Below, in pieces: positions 53,453 through 63,600 of a DNA stretch of 64,000 nt. How positions within the stretch are numbered: position 1 is the stretch's first letter; every line of letters begins with the position of its first letter. The notes under the pieces were generated by a model. The model was not told the origin of the DNA. It made no database searches and was given only the letters and a program-made list of their open reading frames with translations. Location: the NCBI GenBank assembly GCA_002633025.1, contig NMRB01002278.1, positions 20,113-84,112 on the forward strand. Reading direction: 5' to 3'. The stretch comes from Notospermus geniculatus. Its lineage: Eukaryota; Nemertea; Pilidiophora; Heteronemertea; Lineidae. Position numbers and translations under genes: made by a program.

Positions 53453-53940
53453 CTCCCTACAGCCTAGTGGTTATCACATCCACTTAAGTCTAGTTTATAC
53501 TTCGAGGCAAACCCTTCGGCGTCCGATGCACGACCAAATCTGGACGCCGACTTCGCAGAATTGATTCAGAGTCCAGCGTACTTTAGCGACGGCGACCTGT
53601 TATGAAATGACTGATGTAATTACAGCTTCGCGATCGGACGCCGACCAAATTGCACGATGGGGGTCGGCGTCGAACGCCAGATAGTGCGTCGGTCGCCGGC
53701 GATGGTCGTGCGTCGGAAGTATAAACTGGGTTTTAGCAATCGGCAGAATTTCAGGCCATACGGCATTGATCACCCCGGGCTCTTCAGTGTGTCCCATGTG
53801 ATGGTAAGCCATGGTCCCTAATGTGCCTCTTTCCTTTGCAAGGGCACGTAAAGGACCCCATCCAAGTGAGGAACATGAGATGGCCTCTTCCATACTTACC
53901 AGGGCCAATAATGCTTGGCTTTGTCCTGATGGAAAGATTC
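53453..53940 (+). mobile_element. SINE-A copy split by a family-W MITE
   Basis: The head AGCCTAGTGGTTATCACATC stops at the anticodon region CACTTA and resumes TTAGCAATCGGCAG after the MITE. TTA on both sides is the target duplication. The tail ends GAGGAACATGAGATGGCC…TGATGGAAAGA. Confidence 0.88.
53488..53734. mobile_element. MITE family W, copy 2
   Basis: GTCTAGTTTATACTTCGAGG and GAAGTATAAACTGGGTT are inverted. The interior CGGCGTCCGA, ATCTGGACGCCGACTT and GGTCGCCGGCGATGGTCG matches 35304-35554. Confidence 0.9.
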
Positions 53941-54637
53941 TAAATGATCCACATCATGCAATGTGGATGAGATCTACACATGTAGACTAACTAGAGTTAT
54001 CCATCTTCACTGAGTTCAGGTAAAGACTCGGCTTCTCCTCCCTTGACCTTCGCGCAAGCAAACCACATTCCGTGTTCAACGGATTTCCCCGGTCCCAAAA
54101 ACAGCAACCAATCACGACAAAGCTTGGGCTGACCCACGTGCATAACGTGTTCCCGGTAATGACGTTGACCAATCAAAATTTGATGAAATGACATCATTGA
54201 TATTTTTTCTTCCGTGAACGACGAAGAAATGAAGCTTCTGATTGGGCGCACGAGAAAATCCCAAAGCGTTCAACACGAAATCTGGCTGCTTGCTGCAGAG
54301 TGTAGGAAGAGGTTAGCCGATTTCTACACGATGCATTATGCATGTTATGCAGAATGGAGTTATCTAATGAGATGGCATGGATGGTATTGCAGTGAAGGAA
54401 AAAGTGGTGCAATAACCTTTCATCTTTCACTCAACAGTGCAATAGATCTTGTTGCATTGATAAAGTAAGTAACACGGTCACCTTGATCGGAGTTACAGGA
54501 AGAATAACAATGCCGGGGAAGCATTCTTTTGCAAGATAAAGTTCCTGTTTGCATAGTTCATCATCGTTTGTATAGGCCTGTTTCTTTCTGCTGCATTTCT
54601 TTGGCTGAGATGATGGCTACAGGTTACAGGCACTTTG
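53941..54637 (+). other. Unassigned; 85-codon frame ending at a GTAAGT
   Basis: A frame at 54214-54468 begins MNDEEMKLLIGRTRKSQ and reads to LVALIK, where AAA|GTAAGT is a good splice donor. No family is recognised and no other exon supports it, so I do not call a gene. Confidence 0.35.
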
Positions 54638-55185
54638 AAGTAGGCAATACTCAAAGACCATGGGATCTGGCTCATCTTGCAAGACAGTACTCAAAGATCA
54701 TGGGATCCAGGGATCAAAATTCATATTCTGAAAAAAAAATCAAGTCGCACACAACACAAAATGCATTAGAACATCAATTTTTGGGTCGCACAGAGCAAAA
54801 TCCAAGTTGCAGTTTAGACCAAATGGTCACGCCTTTGAACCCTGGGATCTGGCTCATCTTGATGAGGAATACTCAAAGACCATGGGATCTGGCTCATCTT
54901 GAGAGGAATACCGGTACTCAAAGACCATGGGATCTGGGTCACCTTGAAGATGAATACTCAAAGACCATGGGATCTGGCTCATCTTGAAGGCAGATTCTCA
55001 AAGACCATGGCATCTGGCTCATCTTGAAGGCAAATACTCAAAGACCATGGGATCTGGCTCATCTTGAGGACCAATACTCAAAGACCAAGGCATCTGGCTC
55101 TCTTTGAAGATGGGTAGGGCCTACTCAAAGTCCATGGGATCGGGCTCTCTTTGAAGACGGGTACTCAAAGACCATGGGATTATGT
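54638..55185. repeat. Minisatellite, ~40-bp unit, ~10 copies
   Basis: TACTCAAAGACCATGGGATC and TGGCTCATCTTGAAGG alternate, with one unit interrupted by the hAT-like MITE. The last units are degenerate. Confidence 0.93.
54708..54844. mobile_element. hAT-like MITE, uninterrupted copy
   Basis: It is 137 bp from CAGGGATCAAAATTCAT to CGCCTTTGAACCCTG and is flanked by GGATC on both sides (54703-54707, 54845-54849). The reverse complement matches the element at 16504-19764 once the Helentron-like insert is removed. Confidence 0.92.
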
Positions 55186-56164
55186 GGAGAAAAACTTACA
55201 TAAGGCTGCGGTATTTGGTTCATCTTGCAGCAAAATTTGAAGGAAATATCAGAACATTTTGTATAATTATCGAAGGTTTTGGCGTGATCTGCTACACGTA
55301 GCCCAGTGATTGAGTCTTATTCTGTGGTTCCCACTAAACATGCTAAACCATACTCTCGGGGTATTTGTGGTTTGACCATTCTCATCATAGCTGGCCTTCT
55401 GTGGTCTCCAAATATTGATCTTACGAGACCACTTCTATTTGTTGCTTTGCCATCGAGATCACTTGACCCAATATCAACTTGTTGACTTGCCCTGGAGTGG
55501 TGACTCTGTGTATGGAGAATCACAATTGGTACTTCTGTCTTTCTCCTGTTTGTCAATGTCAGTACGGGAGCATTGATCCCACGATCGTAAAACAGACAGA
55601 GGTCGCCACACATGCAGAATTTCAAGGGGGATGGGTGGGACCCTGACTGGCAGGGTCACTCCCCCTATGTGCCATTGAAATGTGCCATTTTGCCTAATGA
55701 CCGTTTCACACTTTTCCACAAGGCCCCTTCTCATTTTGTCCAAGCGCCATTTTGCGTTTGGTAATGGTAAAGGGGCATTGTTACAACAGAAGGCGCTCCT
55801 ACCTCGCACCAATCTGTTACGCCGTGCTCACAGAATTGTGGGTAATCAAGATGGCGTCGGGTGATTCACGGCGAACTACTTTCTTGGCTGATCATGTGAT
55901 CCCTCGATCCCTGTAGTTTCTAGGATCAAAATACCTATAAACCTTGCTTATTATGAGATTTGTTACTTGCTATTCAATTATTCACAAAAAATCTGTGAAT
56001 ATTTTTGCATTAAACAAAGAATGTTAAGCCAGTAACTTGGGCTTATTTTATTCCTACGCTGTGATGAGGTCGCGGACGTACATGTCGGCCAAATCTGGCC
56101 GATGTGATGCGTTCCACGGCTACACAGGTCTGTGCAAAAGCAGTCTCACGCAGCCTGTGTGTAC
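55186..56164. other. No recognised feature
   Basis: Frames on both strands at 55317-55864 have no recognisable family. Confidence 0.4.
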
Positions 56165-56385
56165 ACAATGGGTAAAGGGGTGAGATGATGAATGGGCAAA
56201 ATGGCATTGGGTGAAATGGTTAAGGGGCGAGATGGCATTGGACGAATCAGCAAAGGGTGAATTCGCAAAAGAGCGAAATGGTAAGCGGGCGAAAAGATGA
56301 TGGGGCGAGGCGGCAATGGGGCAAAATGGGTAGGGGCGAGATGGCAAAGGGCAAAATGGGGAAAAAATTTGGGCGAACTGGGAAG
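56165..56385. repeat. Degenerate GGGCGAAATGGCA repeat
   Basis: About eighteen variants of a 10-13-bp G/A-rich unit (GGGCGAGATGGCA, GGGGCAAAATGG) lie in a row. Confidence 0.8.
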
Positions 56386-56854
56386 TCACCGGAGACTTGT
56401 GCCTGGTTTTCCGAGACTGGGTCACAACTAGGTCTTATGCTCGCTGCGCCGCCACAGAGAATAGTTTTGCCGATTCCCCATTGTTGATTGGTTCGTTGCC
56501 CCTGGCCCCTGCCTACAGTTCTGATAAGAATACATCGTAAACTATAACTAGAAAGATCGTGTTTTTGCCCATCCAATTAAACACTTGATCGATGAAGTGT
56601 CGAGAATGGTGTTCCCCGAACGTAGCAATTAGTAGATAATTGATTAGTGAGGCAAGGTCAAGGTCAGACGTCATCTCGAAATGTCAAACAGCTTTGACAT
56701 GCGTTTCTTTCATACTTGTAGCTTCATTGCGCTGTGTTTTTTGGGGGGGGGGGCTGGAACAAGCATATGCTGTAATACTCCAAACAGGGTGGAGAAGTCT
56801 TGTTACCGTGAATGATGTCTGTCTCTCCATTCCATAAACTTTTTGTTTTCATCA
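56386..56854. other. No recognised feature
   Basis: A G homopolymer lies at ~56743-56753. No gene. Confidence 0.4.
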
Positions 56855-57101
56855 ATAGACGATTCTTGAATTCGCAGATCCGTGCACTTCCGCCAAAATC
56901 GCGGCCACAACCTCCATCTGAAACCAGCTGACGTGACGCAATCCATGATTCAGCAATGGTCGACTCTGATGCAACATCGTCGAAGTCACTGTCGTGGGGT
57001 TCTCTGCGTCACGTCATTCAGTTTCAGACCGAGGTTGTGTATGCGATTTCGGTGGAAGTGCGCAGATCTTTCTCGTTTACGTCAATTTGGGATTTGTCTA
57101 T
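56855..57101. mobile_element. Palindromic MITE family U, copy 3
   Basis: ATAGACGATTCTTGAATTCG…CACTTCCGCC and GGTGGAAGTGCGCAGATC…GGGATTTGTCTAT are inverted. The centre CCATGATTCAGCAATGGTCG is shared with copy 2. Confidence 0.9.
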
Positions 57102-57580
57102 ATAACTGAAAAACTTATTGATTTGAAGTTTCTGTGGTGCCTCTGGAATGAGTTGAGGAAAACACATAATGAGACTCAGACCTGTCACTACAACAAAATG
57201 GAAGATTTTCGAAGTTCTGTTTCCAGACAGCTGAAGAACCAGTGGAGAATTTGGTCTAAAATGTCCTTGAAGGGTCTTGGAGGGACAGAGGATGACAAGT
57301 ATTGAAAACCAGGGCTTCGCTCCACAACCAAATGGCTGTGGGTGGCCATTTTGAATTTTTGTTTCCAGGTAATAACTGATGGGACGAGGGGGTATCCTGC
57401 TCTGCTGGTCATCTTTTCAGAGGAATCCTGACTCACGTTTTATCTCCCTTTACAGGTTAACAACAGAATGCGTGTGGAGGTAGGCTGCCTGGATGATCAT
57501 GTTGCTTCTGCTTTGTGGTGTAAAACCCCCGATTTTTCCCCCGAGTCATCACTCATTTTCCCCCTATTTTGTCTTTGCAG
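57102..57580 (+). other. Flank upstream of the first confident exon
   Basis: A short frame starting ATG at 57199 (MEDFRSSVSRQLKNQW) reaches GACAA|GTATTG. Its phase would fit the exon at 57581, but the donor is weak. It is a possible, unproven earlier exon. Confidence 0.35.
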
Positions 57581-57683
57581 GGAGACGAGGGTGCTGACAG
57601 AGATGGGGGAGGGTGCTGTAACGAGGAAGAGCGCCCTTGCGCCGATCAGACCGGAGGTCGGTCATACGCCGTTCTACTCAAAG
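57581..57683 (+). CDS. ARHGAP32: ARHGAP32/33-like, upstream exon
   Basis: The exon is 103 bp, preceded by a strong pyrimidine tract ending TTTGCAG and followed by AAG|GTAGGT. In the frame that matches the downstream exons it is open throughout: one base completes an upstream codon, then 34 codons begin ETRVLTEMGEG and end HTPFYSK. This N-terminal part is poorly conserved in the family, so the call depends on splice sites and phase rather than on homology. Confidence 0.6.
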
Positions 57684-60600
57684 GTAGGTTGGAACATTTG
57701 CCTGAAGGCAGGTTTACATCATGATTGGGCGACGTCCATTGGTATAAGTTGACTGGTGTTGAAGTTGAGCTTTGGACAAATTGAATTTTTCGTCATCCGA
57801 CGTCAGACAACAAAGTGACAGGACTCCAAACTGTTCACTCAGGACTGAAGTGTAAACTCGCCTTTAAACACTTTCACTTGCTGTTTGACTTGTTTGAGCC
57901 GAAATTGAAATCAAATTTAGTGAAATGGTACGCCACATATTGGTCTCACTATTCACTTTTCATACTCCAGGCTGGCATCCTCCCTATCTACGACAGTACG
58001 GAGAGCTTGGATTCAAACAAAAGAGCATCGGCGACGATCAAGATAAAACACTTACACAGGTAAGCATCCAGGCCTTTCGATTACATGCTTTTCACACCGT
58101 TATACGGTGTAGGAATTTTCAATGTCCCCAAATTAAAGGCCTTCAAAATGTCCCCAAAATACCCCTAAAGCCCCCAAATTACCCCCAAATGTCAGTGAAT
58201 AAAAGTTCCTGCAAATAAAATGATTTCAATTGGTCCCTTTCCCCATACTCGCCTACCCATATCAAATACCCACCAGCAACTTCCCGCCGTCAGCCCAGCA
58301 GACCGCATGGTCAGCAGAGAAAAATCAATAATTTATGAATGATGATGTCATGTGCAAACACAGCGCCACAACCACTTCATAGTGGCAGTACTGANTCCAT
58401 TGGTATAAGTTGACTGGTGTTGAAGTTGAGCTTTGGACAAATTGAATTTTTCGTCGTCCGACGTCAGACAACAAAGTGACAGGACTCCAAACTGTTCACT
58501 CAGGACTGAAGTGTAAACTCGCCTTTAAACACTTTCACTTGCTGTTTGACTTGTTTGAGCCGAAATTGAAATCAAATTTAGTGAAATGGTACGCCGCATA
58601 TTGGTCTCACTATTCACTTTTCATACTCCAGGCTGGCATCCTCCCTATCTACGACAGTACGGAGAGCTTGGATTCAAACAAAAGAGCATCGGCGACGATC
58701 AAGATAAAACACTTACACAGGTAAGCATCAGGATGGATCCAGGATTTTTGCAGGGGTGTCTGATTTGTCTAAAGCCACGTTTACACTGCCAAAAATCAAG
58801 TGAACTCGGACCGGACCAAGTACAGTACGGCAGAAAAAGTGGCGGTGTAAACCTCCCAAGTGTACCTGGTCCGGACCACAAGTGAACCGTACCGAGACCC
58901 GCAAAAGGAGGTGGTCTTGGTCCGGACCGAGTACGGTACCCCGACCAAATGCACTGTGTAAACCTGACACACGGCGAACTGAACCGAGTCCACTTACCTG
59001 GGATGGTATTGAGCATGCGCGGAGTTCGTCCTTGCGACCCGCGGGAAAACTTGGCATGCATTCCGTGCGTGTTTCTCACCTCCACTCAATGGAGAGCGTA
59101 CTTCAGTTACGTTGCGCGTTGACTCATCGCTGCAGTCTAAGCAGTACAAATGAAGTGGACCTGGTCCGGTCCGAGTAACGGTTCACTTCAATTGGACCGA
59201 AGTGCTTGGCAGTGTAAACACGGCTTATGAATGGTGGACAGTGCTCTGAGGAGTGAATAGGAGTTTTTCCCAGGAAATTTTTAACGTGAATTTGATAGTT
59301 TGCGATGCGATTTCCGGCCAGTCTTGATGAAAAATCTTCTCTTGCCGTGAGCAGAGGGGTCCCTCGAGCCATGCCTGAAGCACCCTCTAATGGCCATTGA
59401 AGAGGATAGCTGCACTATTGTTCCGTGTTTGATATCATTAGAAGTACATGTACAGTTGGCCATAAAATTCATATGTCTCTCCATCAGTCGAGGTGATTTA
59501 CAAAACGTTTTGCATAATAGACTGTTATCCAGACATGCCAGATGCTCTTACAGCTGTTAGAGTGCATGGGTCTAGGCACTTGACATGCTTTGTGATGAGG
59601 TCTAAAGCCTAGCGCACATCGACCTTGCGACTGGAAGCAACTGAATGCAACAGTCGCTATCGATGTGCACGTTCCGCGCACATCGGTTATGACTGGTCAT
59701 TGCGGCAACAAGTGGCACAATCCAGTCTTCAATCTGGAGCGCGCACATCGAACAGGCAACTGAACTGAATGCTACACGGAAATTGTCGATGTCTTCCGAG
59801 CGGACCACTCGGAATTCCATCACATGACTAGGTGTGCTTCACAAACAAAGGAAATTCATTGCCAGAGCACGCACATCGAAAGCGACTGAAGACAACTAGA
59901 AGCAGCAGTCGGCAACGAGTAGAACATGAGCAACTGACTGGAACTAGCAGCAACGGTCGGCAATAGCATTGCCGGGGCGCGCACATCGACCTATTTGAGC
60001 ATCTGATCAGTTGCTGATATAACCTTACAATTGCGGGCTATTGTTAGGCGGATCTGCATTCCTAGGATGCTGGTTCCTGTCACACCTGCATCAGGACCAT
60101 GCTGAACTCCTGTAATGCCAGCTGAAAGCCTTATACTTTGCACTTTAAAATGCCCAGGCCAGTTTTGAAATACAGTGGAACCTCCCTTAGCGGACACCTC
60201 TGCCAGGAGGACACCTCTCTATTAAGGACACCAAAGTGCAGTCCCAAATTGATCATTTCTATTCATTTTGACCTGCTCTGTAATCAGGACACCTCTCAAT
60301 TAAGGACAGAGTTCTTCAGTCCCAGAGGTGTCCTTAATAGAGAGGTTCCACTGTACACCAAAATTCAGGTGTATGTCACAGAGACCTGGGTTTGCCACTG
60401 GGGTCTAGTTCCTCCAACATGATCATATCAAAAGCATCAGCTGGCACGGATCCAGGGTTGACAGAAAGGGGGGGCGTAGCTCGACGGAGGCGGCGGACAA
60501 CGAAAGTTTGAAGCAATGCCGACCATCACCAACAGGAGAAGCTTGACCCGGGCAATGCCAGACCTCTGTGACCTACAACTGCAATTTTGGTGTAAAAAGC

Positions 60601-63600
60601 TTGAAATGCACTTAAAATAGGTCACAAAGCATTTATTGGAAAGCTCTAGGTGAGCACTTTCCAATAAATGGCAGGGTTTCTGTGAGATTCATGGATTCCC
60701 TGTGTTTAGTTAATGAAATTGCACCAGCAGTATACTACCAGTGCAATTTCATTAACCCGTTAACAGGGTAGGACATCATATTATGTCATCACAAACCCGG
60801 GGAACCCCCGAAAACACCCGAGGATCTCAGGGCGTAATAGTACGCCCTGCAAGGAAATGGCGATTCACAGTGCGTAGGACGTTAAATCACGTCCTGAACC
60901 TTATGTGTCAAATACTTTTTTTGGCAATTTTTTTCTAAGAACGAATTTTTTTTCAAAAATTAATTACACAGTTAACGGGTTAACATGGGCCATATGCACC
61001 AAAGGAAGATTATCTTGAACTCAGGTTGAGCCACAACTTTTCAATTGTTTACGGCATGCCAGGGCATGGTGTGACAATGGAAAAGTTGTGGCTTAACCTG
61101 AGTTCAAGATACATGTAATCTTTATTTGGTGCATATGGCCCCATACATGTAAGAGGGTTAATGTTATTGTATCATGTCTGTCATGATTGCTCATTGCCTC
61201 CGCATCCATAGACAGTCACACTCTGATTTTTTCGCACATCTATTGTGTCAAAGCCTTCGTTTCTGAATCATCATCGCTCACCCAGCACTGCTCATGCGAG
61301 CAGACATAACATCATTGATACATGCGCCAGACATGTTGATCGGCACATACATGCACCGTACCGACGGTCGATCGTTAATACATGCTTCAACTGGATGATG
61401 TACTAAACCTATCGATCTGATCGCCGTGACAACGCGCCATCCATATTGTTCCGCTTGACGAGTATCCGTATTATAACCTCATCGTGTGCTGGTATTGTGA
61501 CTCAAATAAACTCTGTTGCAACTTGAGTCAAGTTTACACATAGGTGCATGACTCTAGCTCTAGATGCAGGATATTATTGTCTTTCTCTCTAAACATGTTT
61601 GATTATGTAAATTCAAGTGGATAAGTTGTGCAAAGATGCAAATTAAGATTCGGTTTGGATTTGGCACTGTTGATCATGGATTTTAATGCCTTGGTGGATT
61701 TATCAGAGAAAGTCATTGTTTGGTGTTTTGTGTGGTGTTTTAACTCATCTGCTCCCACGTTTGAGCAGACGGTATCTGCTGTTGAAGTTTTCTAAAATCC
61801 TTGGAAATAAACTGGAAAAAATTTGAAGAAACTTTCTTCAGATGGTTCACAGGATAAACCTTTCTTCAAATATTTTTCAATCAGTACCAATAGGATGTGA
61901 GAAAACGTGGACAGAAGATACCGTCTGCTGGACTCTGGGGGCAGATGAGTTAAGCTGGACCTCCATCGCACTTGCGACTGGATACAACTAGTCGCCACTG
62001 AGCTACTGGCGACTGGGAGGATCTGGCTCGAACTGGAGGCGACTGATCAGTCGCACCCTTGCGATTCGCTGGAACAGATTTTGCCAGTCGCCGCGAGTTG
62101 CACATGTTCAACTTTCTAGCGACTAGTTGTACCCAGTTTCATTCAGTCGCTGCGATGTGCGCAGTCTCAGTCTGGGCATGACGACTGATTGGATCCTCCT
62201 AGTTTTGCTGCGGAGTTGCAGAATTTGCGCTGTGTGCACAGCGTACATTACCAGCGACTAATCTGATCAGTTACTTCCAGTCGCAAGTGCAATGTACGCC
62301 CGGCTTTAAGAGCAGATGAATTTTGCGTCTGGACTTTGTGAACTCAAATCCTGACATTGTTGATTGTTGTTCAAAGTTTTAATATGATATCTTTTCCATT
62401 TTCCTGTAACGAACGTCCGATGCCTGCCCCTGTCCCTATTTCCAAAAAGGCGACATGGACCATTTGAGAGGTGGCATAAGAAAACCCGTCAAATGACGCA
62501 AAGCACTAAACCACCATACCTCCTCGTTCAAAGCGTAACGGTGATTTCAAAGCGTAACGGTGATGTTTTGTTCCTTGTTTGCAGGTTATGTGATCTGAGC
62601 CGATTCCCCAAGCTGGACGACTGCGCCCATTTCCACTACGACCAAGTTGAGCTCAGCGAGATCAAAGTATGTAGGCCTTCAATGTGGATGTTTGGAAGAT
62701 AACAGAGAACTGAATCATCGAGTTTGGTTCTATTGCGGAACTCTGTTATCCCATTGCAACTTATAGTTAACCCTTTTGTTACGTGGGACCCGGTCACCGG
62801 GTATCCAAACCCCCACAAAATTTCCGTGGGACCCGGTCACTTCTTCCCAGTAAATATTCGAGTAAAGGTCACAAAAAAACTAAATTGGCCTCCGTAAGTT
62901 GGTGACCATGTTACGTGTCAGTAACGAAAGGGTTAAGGAGAGTTGTGCTCATATTTTCCAAAGACAATTCCCTAAACTACATAATATGTGACAAAAAGAG
63001 ACGCATGTCGCTCAGAAGATGAGCCACAGTGAACTGAGATGACACCACAAGAGATTGGAATACACGTAAATAGATTATTTCAGATTTCGTAATAGACAGA
63101 AAATACTGAAACTAATGAATATTTGGTCTCTACTACCGGCGCTAAGTGTGACATGCGTCTGGTTTTGCCAGAGCGGGTCACATACATTGCCCATTGGATA
63201 GTTGTCAAAGTTACATTGGCCTAGCCAGGATTACCAGAGGGGGGTTGTTTTCAAAAAATCTAATGGATTTGTCAGTCAATTTCAAAGACATTTCTAAGCC
63301 CAGGGGATTTTCATGGTCAAATTCAAAAATTTTTCTGAATGGAGTCATTGGGTGCATTGGATGTTGGTGCCTGAAATGCCTGGAAATAGCGTCTCCCGGG
63401 CATTCCCAAATGACAACATTTTCTCACGTGAGGGGGGACACCCCCTTGCACAGCCCTGGTCGGGCCTTCGGCCCTCCGTGATTCGTACCGATCACTAATC
63501 TCATGTCTGGTCACTGCACTACTGTAAATTATTCAAGAAGCGAAGGCCAAAATGGCCACAAACCCGATTTATGATGGTGATTTGAGATCAAGAATGATTG

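Noticed and set aside
58082-58394. Poly-C/CCCCAAAT-rich stretch as a promoter or separate repeat family
   Set aside because: CCCCAAATTA-type iterations are short and irregular. There is not enough to call more than intron sequence.
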